A DNA stretch of 40,000 nucleotides from Neocallimastix lanati (nom. inval.) (taxonomy: Eukaryota > Neocallimastigomycota > Neocallimastigomycetes > Neocallimastigales > Neocallimastigaceae). The notes below the pieces were generated by a model, which did no database searches, was not told the origin of the DNA, and saw nothing but the letters and a program-made list of their open reading frames with translations. The stretch spans positions 720,001 to 760,000 of the forward strand of contig JACVTC010000002.1 of assembly GCA_016946835.1 (NCBI GenBank). Reading direction: 5' to 3'. Below are positions 23,812 through 34,954 of the stretch, piece by piece. A program made the position numbers and the translations under genes. Within the stretch, counting starts at the first letter, position 1, and every line of letters starts with the position of its first letter.

Positions 23812-24175
23812 TTATTTATTATTTATTATTTATTATTTATTATTTATTATTTATTATTTATTATTTATTATATTTATTATTTATTATTTATTATTTATTA
23901 TTTATTATTTATTATTTATTATTTATTATTTATTATTTATTATTTATTATTTATTATTTATTAATAAATACTCTTTTTATTATTTATTATTTATTATTTA
24001 TTATTTATTATTTATTAATAAATACTCTTTTTATTATTTATTATTTATTATTTATTATTTATTATTTATTATTTATTATTTATTAATAAATACTCTTTTT
24101 ATTATTTATTATTTATTATTTATTATTTATTATTTATTATTTATTATTTATTATTTATTATTTATTATTTATTTA
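23812..24175. repeat. Heptanucleotide array, unit TTATTTA, third copy
   Basis: About 360 bp of TTATTTA units with three copies of the interruption AATAAATACTCTTTTTATTA at 23963-23982, 24017-24036 and 24085-24104, spaced 54 and 68 bp apart. The same interruption occurs in the 6-kb array. Confidence 0.95.
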
Positions 24176-24284
24176 TTTATTGTATTTCTAATGTATAAAA
24201 AAGAGGCTAACAATTAAAGAAGATACTTTTTACTTTGCATCATAGAATTAATTAAAAAATTTATGATTGTTAATTCTAATTCAT

Positions 24285-24424
24285 TTTATTTAATTTTTAT
24301 TTTTATTTATTTAATTTTTATTTTTATTTATTTATTTTTTATTTTTATTTATTTATTTTTTATTTTTATTTATTTATTTTTATTTATTTTTTATTTAATT
24401 TTATTTATTTTTTATTTAATTTTA
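24285..24424. repeat. ATTTTTATTTATTT-type minisatellite
   Basis: Tandem units of roughly 20-24 bp built from TTATTTATTT and TTTTTATTT give a repetitive Leu/Phe/Ile frame. No coding meaning is evident. Confidence 0.85.
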
Positions 24425-25616
24425 GTTTCAAATTTAAATTCACATGGTGTTGTGGAGGAAGTTCTTAGAATTTTAGGAAAATGTTAATTTCAAATCAAAT
24501 CTGAATTATCTGAATATGCAAAAAAAAAATATTTAAAAATTAAAAAATTTATAAAATTAAAAAATTATTAAATAAAATAAAAATAAAATTGTATGATTCA
24601 ATAGTTAAATAAATCCTATTGAAATTATTTTAAAATAAAAGTACTGAGGAATGAATGCCTCTATTTTTATAATAATAATTTTATTATAATATTTGATATG
24701 AATGAAGAAAAAATAAAAAGAATTATTAAATGAATATTCTGTTATTTCCTTAAATAAAATACAATATTAACAAATAGTAGAAAATATTATTATAATTAAT
24801 AATGTTATTATAATTATTATTATGAATATACATATTTTAAAGTTTTATTATATATATAATCTTTTTACTATTATCATAAATATAAACTTTTTATTATAAG
24901 CATTTTAATTTTATATTAAAAATATTGTATATATTATAATAATAAATAGATAATATATATAATAATTATTACAATAGTAATGATTTTTATTATATATACT
25001 TTTTTTTTATTATTACAAAAACAAGCATTTTAATGTTATTCATCCATTGTATCATTATATATATGTATTTATTGAATTTGTTATTATTATTATTTAACTT
25101 TTAATTATATATAAATATTATTATTTTAAGGGAGGTGATGAATCATTCATGTGTAAAGAATTATCATATAATTTATTTATTTATTATTATTTTTTTTTTT
25201 TACTAAGTTCTCTTATTATTTCGTATAATTTTTTATAATCTATGTTTTTATTGAATCATTATCTTTTCATCAAATAACTGTTTCATGCTACTTAAGCTAT
25301 CATTCTTAAAATTTTTAATAAACATTTGATAAATAATAATTTTTAATAAAAAATATATATAATACACCCAATAATATGCTTCAACAAAAACTATAGATGA
25401 TATAACTTTTAAAATTTAATAAAAAAGAAATTATAAAATATTAGAAGTATTAATATATATATAAGTTTAATTAAAATCTTTTTTTTTTTTTTAAAAAAAA
25501 AATGAAAAATAGCATCAAAAAGACATTAAATTTAAAAAAAAACAAACAAAAAAAAAAAGGAATGTCTTAATATTATATATAAAGGACTGATTTACTAAGT
25601 GTATATGTTATATAAC

Positions 25617-25656
<40 letters not shown>

Positions 25657-25881
25657 TAATTATTCTTATATTAATGCTAATACTTTTTATAACACTCATG
25701 GTAGGACTATATTCTAACATCGAAAGTTGATAGGATAGAAACTTATATGAATTATCGTAAAAAAGTAATACAATTTGAAAAGTTATTATGAATCACTAAA
25801 AAATATATATTAGGTTAATTTTTTATCTAATAAATACAACAGTATATATATTATGTATATATATAAATATACATAATTAAT

Positions 25882-26006
25882 AATAAATAATAATAATAAA
25901 TAATAATAATAAATAATAATAATAAATAATAATAATAAATAATAATAATAAATAATAATAATAAATAATAATAATAAATAATAATAATAAATAATAATAA
26001 TAATAA
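25882..26006. repeat. AATAATAAATAAT minisatellite
   Basis: Regular units of (AATAATAATAAAT)n; the minus-strand Tyr/Leu/Ile frame over it is an artefact. Confidence 0.9.
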
Positions 26007-26536
26007 ATATATAAAAATAATTAATAAATATTGATAATATCAATAATTATTATGCATTTGTTTCAAAGCATATAAATAATTTATTCATTTGATTATAATT
26101 AATATCAATATTAATACAATTTAATACATCTGTATAAAATCATAATACGCCTCATTTAGGTAATCTATGTCTTATGTTTTCATCTTTTTTTTTTTTTTTT
26201 TAAAAAAAAAATAATGCATCTTAACGGTTATTTGTTTTTACCTTATTTATATTGATTATTATTCTTTTAGTTTATGCCAAAGTTTCTTTATAAAGATTTT
26301 CTTTATAAAGATTTATATATATATATGTATATACACTCAATTTATTTATTATTTTTTTTTTTTGCATATTTTCTACATAAAAACATATTATGGGATTTAA
26401 TGGGTAATTAAATTATATATTAGTTAAAAAATTTTTTAATATTACCATCTATCCAAAAAGAATGGTGCAAAGTCAGAAATTAATTATAAAAATCAGAATA
26501 TTTTATTTTATTTTATTTTATTTTCTTTATAATACT

Positions 26537-26583
<47 letters not shown>

Positions 26584-26899
26584 TTCCTACAAATATAGTT
26601 TAATTATTTTTTTTATATTATTATTATCTTGATGTTACACACACATATATAATAGATATTAAATAATAATACTTTTTTTTTTTTTTTTTTTTTCATTTCT
26701 TGATGGACTTTAAGCTATTTATATTTTAATAAAAGTATATACATATAATAAAAAATAATAAAAAAAAAAAATATATATATATATAAGATAAATAATAACA
26801 ATAATAACAAATGATTAAACTAATTTATAGATACTATGCTTTTTTTTTTTTTTTTTTTTGTTTCGTTTTGTTTTATTTTGTTTTTTAATTCTTTTTTAA

Positions 26900-26930
<31 letters not shown>

Positions 26931-26934
26931 TTAT

Positions 26935-27735
26935 TTAATTCTTTTTTGGTTTGTATGCCCAAATAGATGCTGTTGCAATATAATCTTCTGGACTTTCTCC
27001 TTCTTCCCAATGACTTTCTGGTGTCCATTTATTAACATAATTACTACTATCATTTTTAACTTCAATTCTAATGTTTTCAAAACCCGCTGAACTTAACATC
27101 TGTGATAATTCATCTACAAGTGTAGCATTAGCCATACAACTTGTATATGAACTCATATCTTTTCTGGTGGCTTCTGGAATGGGTTTTAATGCTACAGGAT
27201 CTGAAAAAATTAGTCTTCCACCATCTTTAAGAATTTTAAAAACTCCATCAATTACTTTTTGCTTTTCTGGTGAAAGATTAAATACACAATTAGATATGAC
27301 TACGTCGAATGAATTAAGGAAACCATCAATTGAGGCTACTTCTTCTATTTGCCCTTGAATAAATTTTACTTGAGGGAAAACTTCTGGCTTTGTACTTTTA
27401 GTAGCTAATTGAATCATTTCTTCTGTCATATCAACACCATATACTTTACCGGTAGGTCCTACTTTTCTAGCAGCTAATCGACAATCAAAACCACCACCAC
27501 AACCAAGATCTAAAACCGTTTCGCCCTCTTTAATATCAGCAATACCTACTGGATTTCCACAACTTAATGAACCTACAGTAGCATCGGCATCCTGAAGATC
27601 TTCTTTAGTATAGCCTAAACCTTCAGCATATTTTTTTGCTTTACAACTACAACATTTTACACAGGTAGATGGAGCAGTAGCATATTGAGAATAGGTTTTT
27701 GAAACATTTTCTCTTACTTGATCTGGATTAATCAT
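26935..27735 (-). CDS. arsM: Arsenite S-adenosylmethionine methyltransferase (ArsM/AS3MT family)
   Basis: Catalyses SAM-dependent methylation of trivalent arsenic in the cytosol, an arsenic-handling step. 266 aa, single exon; the ATG at 27735 gives MINPDQVRENVSKTYSQYA, the usual start of the family. The SAM site is VLDLGCGGGFDCRLAARKVG (residues 74-93, Rossmann motif I), followed by GKVYGVDMTEEMI with acidic D102. Three cysteines sit where the catalytic, As(III)-binding ones are expected: C59 (LSCGNP), C150 (SNCVFNL) and C200 (SCMANA). An N-terminal CVKCCSC cluster (25-31) is also typical of some members. DPVALKPIP and the C-terminal YIATASIWAYKP complete the fold. The length is close to bacterial ArsM, without the long C-terminal extension of animal AS3MT. 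The absence of introns in a genome whose housekeeping genes are split fits acquisition from bacteria, but that needs a tree. The 95-codon plus frame at 27071 is its antisense shadow. Confidence 0.93.
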   Translation of the reverse strand: MINPDQVRENVSKTYSQYATAPSTCVKCCSCKAKKYAEGLGYTKEDLQDADATVGSLSCGNPVGIADIKEGETVLDLGCGGGFDCRLAARKVGPTGKVYGVDMTEEMIQLATKSTKPEVFPQVKFIQGQIEEVASIDGFLNSFDVVISNCVFNLSPEKQKVIDGVFKILKDGGRLIFSDPVALKPIPEATRKDMSSYTSCMANATLVDELSQMLSSAGFENIRIEVKNDSSNYVNKWTPESHWEEGESPEDYIATASIWAYKPKKN

Positions 27736-28567
27736 TTTTTTTTTTTTATTTTTATTTTGATATTAATATCTATTTGAAAAAAAAAAAGAAACAATATTAT
27801 TATTTAACTTAATATAATTTTTTTTATATTAATAATAAAAAATACTTTTAATTATATAATATATTTATAATTATTTTAATTTCTATTATAATATAAAATT
27901 TTTAAAATTTTTTTTTTTTTTATATTTAAAAATAAACTGAAAAACCAAAATTATTGAATTTATCTTGTTTTTTTTTTTTTTTTTATTAAAGAAATTTGAC
28001 ATGATTTTATATTTTTTTCTGAAGGTAATTTAAGTTTTAAATTAATTTTAATTATTAAAAAAAAAAAAAAAAATGGCGTATATAAAATCTATTTAATAAA
28101 AGCCATTTAATTTTCAAATTAAAAAGATAATAAAAACAATTTTTAAAGTTATCAAAGTATATATATTAATAATAAAATTAATAATCAAAATAAATATATA
28201 TTAATAATAAAATAGATATATATTAATAATAAAATAAATATTAAATAATTAAATAATAAATAACGGAATAATAAATAATAATATATAAATCTATGAAATT
28301 AAGAAATTTATGAATATATTTATGTTATCACATGATATACATTTACTTTCATTTACTTTATATATATATTTTATTATTTATTATCTAAAAATTAATTCAT
28401 AAATAATATTTTTATAAATTAATTACATGTATATATACAATCAAAATGAATGACTACTAAATAATTATATTATATATTTTAATTTATATTATTTTGTATA
28501 TTTATTAATTCTGTTATTTATTATAAATGTATTTATATTTATGTTTTATGTATTTTATTTAATAAGT
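27736..28567. other. AT-rich spacer 5' of arsM
   Basis: T and A homopolymers and TTAATAATAAAAT repeats (28160-28250). No recognisable coding or RNA signal. Confidence 0.6.
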
Positions 28568-28645
28568 TTATTATGTTAACAATCCTTTTAAATATTTTGT
28601 GTAACTTACATATGTAACAAGTATATTTACATTCACATAATATAA
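28568..28645 (+). repeat. Left copy of a direct repeat flanking the copia relic (possible LTR remnant)
   Basis: Contains TGTTAACAATCCTTTTAAAT and TTTTGTGTAACTTA, then ATATGTAACAAGTATATT. The same order of motifs recurs at 29949-30027 with small indels. TGTTA is a common LTR 5' end, but the similarity fades after ~80 bp, so true LTR limits cannot be set. Confidence 0.5.
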
Positions 28646-28679
28646 TTTCTTTTTTTTTTTTATCGTACAATGACAATAA

Positions 28680-29062
28680 AAATACAAATTTTCAAAGTTC
28701 CAACACACCCACAAATAAAAATTATCGATATTTCACTTAATTCATCTAATATTCAACATGATAATATTTTTAATAATTAATACTTCAAATGAAGTTTCAG
28801 GTGATACTCTAATTTCTTATGAATCTTGTAATATTTCTTCAAATGATGATCATAATTCTAATACCCATAATTCTTCCCAAACTAATAATAATAATTTTTT
28901 TTTTTTTTTTTTTTTTTTATACAATAAATCTTGATAATTTATATCAAGATAACCAATCTCGAACTAGTACATCTTAATAAATTATTAATTATAATGAAAA
29001 TAAAATTATGGATGATTAATAATAATGATTAATAATGATGAAGTTAATTATCACCGTTCTTC

Positions 29063-29096
<34 letters not shown>

Positions 29097-29945
29097 CCGT
29101 TACCTCCAAATTCTCTAGATTTCAAAACAGTTACTCCTTCTATTCTTAGAACTGAACTAAGAAAGAAAGATCCTGATGATAATATATATGATCCCATCTA
29201 TTTATTCTAATTCTCCTAATAGCTTTGATTAGGCAATTAGTTGTAATAATAACAATTACTAGATTAATACTATTTAAGATGAATTAAATAATTCGTATTC
29301 AAATATGATTATGAACTTTTGTTTCAAAAGATCCTTTAGATAAAAACATTATTTTTACTAAATTAGTTTTTGTTACTAAAAGAGATAGTAATATTTTTAT
29401 TTATGCATATAAACATATAACTCGTCTTTTTGCCAGAGGTTTCCGTCAAAAATCGGATATTGATTATGACCTTATTTATTCTCTTACTTTAAAAGTGAAA
29501 TAAACTTTCGGAGGGTATATTGGAAACTTAACAATTTTTTATATGGCACTAAGCGGCCTTAGGCAATCAGCTAGACATTGATATAAAACAATAAGAAATT
29601 TTTAATTAATAATAATTTTAAACAAATAAAAGTCAAACAATGCATACATATTCAAACATACAGTACATAATAAAACTAACTAATTGTATAATTGGATTCT
29701 ACGTTGATGATATAGTTATATTACTAGAGAAATAGGATACATCAAAAATATAATATCAAAAAATTAAAAAAAAAAAAAATTTCAAAATATCAACTTGGGG
29801 ACCAATCCAATATATCTTTTAGGAATTAAAGTAAAAAAACAAACTAATAGTTATATATTTATTAAAATTACTACAAAATTTTGCGAAATGCAACTTTCCG
29901 AAATGCAACTTTTCAAAATAACCCCGCACTCATATTTTATATTAT
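28680..29945 (+). pseudogene. Decayed Ty1/copia retrotransposon pol fragment (integrase-RT linker and RT)
   Basis: Several stop codons and frame changes, but unmistakable copia reverse-transcriptase landmarks in order. An Asn/Ser-rich linker (SSNDDHNSNTHNSSQTNNNN, ~28830-28890). The RT entry region at ~29360-29505, containing LVFVTKRDSN and TRLFARGFRQKSDIDYDL, which matches the family pattern K(W/V)F..K.D...ARLVA.GF.Q..G.DY. LYGTKRP near 29550, the counterpart of LYGLKQ. The catalytic FYVDDI at about 29697-29714. Then YLLGIKVKK at ~29814-29840, the counterpart of the conserved (F)LGI(K/E) motif. Only ~200 bp separate the GF.Q motif from YVDD, shorter than in intact elements, so an internal deletion is likely. 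Gag, protease, integrase core and RNase H are missing or unrecognisable. Not functional. Confidence 0.85.
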
Positions 29946-29948
29946 ATA

Positions 29949-30027
29949 AATTTATGTTAAACAATCCTTTTAAATATTTTTTGTGTAACTTAATACTTAA
30001 TATGTAATAAATATATTCGTATGATAT
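29949..30027 (+). repeat. Right copy of the direct repeat flanking the copia relic (possible LTR remnant)
   Basis: ACAATCCTTTTAAATATTTT followed by TTGTGTAACTTA and ATATGTAATAAATATATT repeats the block at 28568-28645, with insertions of a few bases. The two copies are 1.38 kb apart and in the same orientation, as expected for degenerate LTRs bracketing a deleted element. Confidence 0.5.
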
Positions 30028-30829
30028 ACGTTCTATTTAAAATATCATGAATGGACTATCCACTTCTCTTCTTGTTAACCATAAATATAAATACTTTACA
30101 TATTATTATATTAAATAAATACAATAACATTAACACCGATAATAATATCAGATTTTACAATATAATTAATAAGGAACTAAAATGATTAATAAAAAACTAA
30201 AATAATAATATAATAGTATGATTTTTTTAAAAATAATTCTTAAAAGAAATAATTATTAAATATCCATAAAAAAATAATCTTAAAACAAATCCATAAAAAA
30301 ATTTGTTTATTTTTAATTATTAATTATCCATAAATAATCAAATCAAATCAAATCAAATTAAATAAATTTTAATTTTCAAATAAATTTTTTATATAAATTA
30401 TAAATAAATATATAAATATAAATATAAATATATAAATATAAATATAAATATATAAATATAAATATACAAATATATAAATAAATATAAATATAAATATATA
30501 AATATAAATATATATAAAATATAAATATTTTATCACAAATTAAAATAGAAACATTAAAAATTAAAATTAAAATTAATTAAAAATATTATAAATTGACATA
30601 AAAAAAAAATAAAATAAAATTTAATAATTATTATAATATTTATGGAAAAAAAAAAAAAAAAAAAGCAATGATTTGAAGTTCTTTAATAAACTCCTTAAAA
30701 AAGAATATAATTAGCGAAAAAGATTCATGAATATTAAATAAAACAATATTTCTATGTATTTTGTGAATAATTAAAAGAAATAATAATAAATAATAATATT
30801 TTTTTATATTTATTAAATAAAAAATAACT

Positions 30830-30913
30830 TTGAATACTTTTATTTCATAAATATTATATATATATTTTTTATTGAATACTTTTATTTCATAAATACTGTA
30901 TATATATATTTTA
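30830..30913. repeat. 42-bp tandem duplication
   Basis: TTGAATACTTTTATTTCATA followed by AATA and a TATATATATTTTTT tail occurs at 30830-30871 and again at 30872-30913 with two or three differences. Confidence 0.85.
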
Positions 30914-31914
30914 TTTAATAAAAAAATGTTATTTTATATATTATTAATAATATTTCTACAATTAATATTATAATTTTTTTTTTTTTATTTTTAGTTTATT
31001 TTTTCAATTAATCCATAAAAGAGTTAATTTATGTCTTTTCAGTGTACCTAAATATTAAAAATTTTTTATTTGCTTTTTATTTTTATTTTCATATAAATAT
31101 ATACTTTCATTTTCCGTTAATATTAAAATCATAAAATTTTATTTATTTAAATATTATTTTCCAAATATATTATACATAAAAAGGAAAAGAATTTAATACT
31201 ATTTTCTTTTTATTAATAAAAACTTTATTATTATAAAAATTTTATATATTATTTTCCATTAATATTAAATATTTATTAAGTATCAAATATTCTATTTGAT
31301 ATTTATTATATATTTATTAAAATAACTATCTGTTAAATAGTAATTCGTTCTATCTTTTAATGTCATTCAAATTTTTTTATTTTATAACATAACATTAATA
31401 AATTTAAATAATAATTTTCTTTAATTATTTAAAAATTTTAATATAAATATTTTATATATTCATTTTCCATTAATATTAAATATTTAAAAACACTTTTAAC
31501 ATTTTTTAAAATATTTAATATTAATAGAGAATGAATATATAATGTTTTTTTTGTTAATATTCATTATTTATTATTTATTATTATAATTATTTTGTTAATA
31601 TGATTATATTTTATAAAATACCTTTTTTTTTTTTTAAATTTAAATATCATTAATTTAGTATTAAGAATTGTTAATATTCATTATTATTAATGATAATATT
31701 CAATTATAAAGAATTAATTATATATATAATATTATTAACATATATAAAAATATTTCAACCAAATTTTTTTGTAGAATAATAAATTAATAATTAATGAAAT
31801 TAAAATGAAAATTATCATTAAACTAATTAATTATTAAAAATAATAATAAATAATAATAGATATTAGATGTTAATAATATATATAAATAGTTTTAACGCTT
31901 TCACATAAAAATAA

Positions 31915-31966
31915 AAAATTAAAAAATTAAAAAATTAAAAAATTAAAAAATTAAAAAATTAAAAAA
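31915..31966. repeat. TTAAAAAA octanucleotide repeat
   Basis: Six consecutive units of TTAAAAAA. Low complexity, no coding content. Confidence 0.9.
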
Positions 31967-31974
31967 TATTAAAA

Positions 31975-32007
<33 letters not shown>

Positions 32008-32229
32008 TAAATCCAAAAAAGTTTTAATTATTAGTTACTAAAAATATTTAACCACAACATAAAAAAAAAAAAAAAAAGTCATTTTACTTAATAATTAATT
32101 AAAATTATTTTTAATTTATAGAAATTTTCATATAAACTTTAATACAGTGTAACCTTTTTAATAAAAGTCTTTTTATAAGCATATATTTTGTGGAACAAAG
32201 AAAATTATTTGAAATTAAGTTAAAAAAAT

Positions 32230-32410
32230 AATAAATAATAAATAATAATATAATAATAATAATAATAATAATTATAATAATAATAATAAATAATAATTAA
32301 TTAATAATGGAATAATAATAACAATAATAATAGTAATGAAATAATAATATAATAATGAAATAATAATAATAATAATAATAATGAAATAATAATAATAATA
32401 ATAATAATGA

Positions 32411-32440
<30 letters not shown>
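32230..32440. repeat. AAT/ATAATG trinucleotide microsatellite
   Basis: (AAT)n tracts periodically interrupted by ATGAAATAATAATAAT, giving a loose higher-order repeat between 32330 and 32430. Confidence 0.85.
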
Positions 32441-32443
<3 letters not shown>

Positions 32444-32773
32444 TTAATGATAAAAATAAAATAAAAAATATAAAAATATATATTAATAATTATAAAATTA
32501 ATTAATAAAAACTAATGATCAATAATATTTAATTTATATTAATAAAATAATATTAAATCACAAACATTTCATACATAAATTAATATATAAAAAATATATA
32601 AAAACAACCGATTAAACTAATATTTAAATTCCTTTTTTCTTTCTCATTTTTTTTTTTTTTTTATTTTTATTTGAACAATAATAATTTTTTTCTTTGAGAT
32701 ACAATACTTATTTTTAAATATTTCTTTAATAAAATTTTTTTTCTTCCTTTAAATCTTTTTTTAAAAATAACAA

Positions 32774-32805
<32 letters not shown>

Positions 32806-32891
32806 AAAAAAGAAAGGAAGATATAAAAAAACAGTAATAATAATATAAAAATTAATAAGAGGCATTAAGTATATTGAATGAAATAATAGCT

Positions 32892-32922
<31 letters not shown>

Positions 32923-33090
32923 GAAGCGTATCAAAACAAATATAATATATTATATATATATAATTAAAAATCACCTTTAAATAATTAAAAAAATAAAAAA
33001 AAAAAAAGTTATCAATAACCATTAAATACAATTGAAATATTGAAATATCGGGGAAAGAAAATTCTATTCTTCAATTAAAAAATAATTAAA

Positions 33091-33714
33091 ATGTATTATA
33101 TAATATTTTTAATTATATATATTAATATGATATCATTTAATTTTGGTAAGGTCATTTCTTATGATAATGAAGAAGATAATACTAAAAATTATAGAAATAT
33201 TTCACATAATGGCTATTTAACTATAGAAAATGGTCATAATCCCAATATAAGTAAAAATGAAAGTATTCAATATAAAGAAATGTATAATTCTCCTTGGGGT
33301 AGACATTGTAATTCCGGTAATGATGAATGTTCATTAGAATTTAATCAATTGGGACCTTTTAGTTATGGTGGTTTTTCAGAATGTTATATTTATGATGGAT
33401 TTTCAGGACCAGATGATAAACAAGAAACAAAAGGAAATGGCTATATAAAAATATATATGGATATAAATGCAAAGCTGAAATGTATCGTTAATGGTCAGAC
33501 ATTTGATGACATACAAAGAGTGAATATTTTAGGCTATAGTGATCGTTTACCATTATTAAATGATTTCCCAGTAGGGACTATATTAAATAAAGGTAGTAAT
33601 TCAATACCAAATTCAAAACATGTATATACCATTCGATTAAGTAACTGTACAAATGTTTGGTCTTATAGAGAAAGTACGAATTTAAATTGTGAATGTAATA
33701 AGATACAACCATAA
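33091..33714 (+). CDS. Secreted Cys-containing protein of unknown function
   Basis: 207 aa in one exon. The N-terminal ~25 residues (IIFLIIYINMISFNFGKVIS) form a signal peptide. An acidic, Asn-rich linker to about residue 65 contains several N-glycosylation sequons (YRNISHN, NPNISKNES). The remaining domain has about eight Cys: HCNSGNDECS, SECYIYDG, AKLKCIVNG, SNCTNVW and NCECNKIQP at the end, likely paired in disulfides, and it is rich in Gly, Tyr and Phe (FNQLGPFSYGGFSE). No membrane tail or GPI signal is present, so it is probably released. I recognise no family; a small secreted effector-like or wall-associated protein is inference. The plus-strand codon use (non-repetitive, Cys and Trp present) supports a real gene. 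Poly(A) follows the stop. Confidence 0.78.
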   Translation: MYYIIFLIIYINMISFNFGKVISYDNEEDNTKNYRNISHNGYLTIENGHNPNISKNESIQYKEMYNSPWGRHCNSGNDECSLEFNQLGPFSYGGFSECYIYDGFSGPDDKQETKGNGYIKIYMDINAKLKCIVNGQTFDDIQRVNILGYSDRLPLLNDFPVGTILNKGSNSIPNSKHVYTIRLSNCTNVWSYRESTNLNCECNKIQP

Positions 33715-34704
33715 GGATAATAACAAAAAAAAAAAAATAGAAAAAAAGTTAATCAAAAATAATGAATTGTTTTTAAGTATTACCTTTTATATTATTAAAT
33801 TTTAATAATATAAATTTATCATTTAAATATTAGATTTTAGAAATATAAATTTAACTTTAAATTTATAAAAGTTTATAGATTTAAAGATAAAGCTATTTAT
33901 GTATATATTATTATATTATTTAAAATGTATATATATTAAAAAAAAAAGAAATTTAAAAATAATAATTTATACCATAAATAATTAACAAAATTTGTATATA
34001 CCATTATTAATTTATAGAATAAAATTATAGTGAATTATAGTATTATTTCATTTATAAAGAAGTATATTAATAAAATTAATAGAATCTTTAGTATCTAGAA
34101 ACCTTTCTATTTCTTAAAGGTTAAAATTATAGTTAATATTTATTAAAAAGTAAAAATAAAAAAAAAAAAAAAAAAGAAATAGTTCTATATACATGTGGTT
34201 TTTATATATCAATATTTTATTATGTATTAAAGATTAATAAAGGAAAATTTTACATAAAATTTATTTTTAAATATGATTTTATATATATATAAAATCTTTT
34301 TATATGAATATTTTATTAAATATTAATATTTAATATTATTAAAATTATTATTTAATTACAAAAAAAAAAAATAGAATAAAAAAATTACAAGAGTAATCAA
34401 ATTATTTTTAAATTTTGTGTAAATTTTTCCTTATAAAATACTTGATAGTTATTTAGATATTTAAATGTTTTTAAATGTTTTTAAAGTTAATTTTTTAAAT
34501 ATTCTCTCAAATATTTAAAATTTAATATTATATCAATTGATAATCATATAGAAATTTAAATTTTTTTTAAAATTATTTAATTTTTTTTTTTTTTTTGCTT
34601 ATATAATAAATAAATATTAAATATTGATTATCATTTAGATATTTAAATGTTTTTAAAATTTGATAATCATATAGAAATTTAAATATTTTTATAATTATTT
34701 AATT
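33715..34704. other. AT-rich spacer with local repeats before the 34.7-kb insertion
   Basis: No gene. From ~34440 the sequence consists of diverged tandem copies of a ~150-200-bp unit (motifs ATTTAGATATTTAAATGTTT, TGATAATCATATAGAAATTT, GCTTATATAA and AAATATTAAATATTGAT). One copy of this unit holds the retroposed insertion. Confidence 0.65.
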
Positions 34705-34719
34705 TTGTTTGCTTATATA

Positions 34720-34954
34720 CACATAAAGAATCCCATTGTGTAAGCCTTGTCTGAGAGGATTATAGTTTCCAGCTCCTCTGGGATGGCAAGGACATCACCT
34801 ATAGTGGGCTCTGCTTTCCCTTGAGGATCGCGTATAGAGTGCTTCTATTTGGAGTTTCTTTGCTTATGGAGAGTTACGAGCGTCGACGTCGTACCGGTAT
34901 GGCAGTTAAACATACCCCCATATGATAATATGGGGGAGACAAAATTCTTCAGTC

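Larger units (their letters stand above)
22371..26934. other. 4.5-kb gene-free spacer with repeats
   Basis: Holds a TTTA array, an inverted repeat, a 156-bp tandem duplication, a TTA tract, a TTATTTA array, an ATTTTTATTTATTT array, a TTA tract near 25620 and an AATAATAAATAAT array near 25.88-26.01 kb. A small non-repetitive stretch at 24424-24485 (frame LNSHGVVEEVLRILGKC) is too short to call. No exon with flanking splice sites was found. Confidence 0.65.
30028..33090. other. 3-kb AT-rich spacer
   Basis: No gene seen. Contents: a TATAAATATAAA array (~30395-30510), a 42-bp tandem duplication (30830-30913), eight-base TTAAAAAA repeats (31915-31966), TAA/ATAATAATG microsatellites (32230-32440) and long A tracts (32771-32815, 32899-32921) just ahead of the secreted-protein gene. 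Confidence 0.65.

Noticed and set aside
23710-24086. Two overlapping plus ORFs (84 and 94 codons)
   Set aside because: TTA and TTATTTA repeats read in two frames; no coding composition.
3863-24175. AT-rich direct repeats as a CRISPR array
   Set aside because: Repeats are simple satellites without unique spacers, and the genome is eukaryotic.
24263-24487. 74-codon ORF ending SHGVVEEVLRILGKC
   Set aside because: Mostly a TTTATTTT minisatellite; the last 17 codons look ordinary but are too short and lack splice context.
27071-27358. 95-codon plus ORF
   Set aside because: Exactly antisense to arsM, whose motifs are clear on the minus strand.
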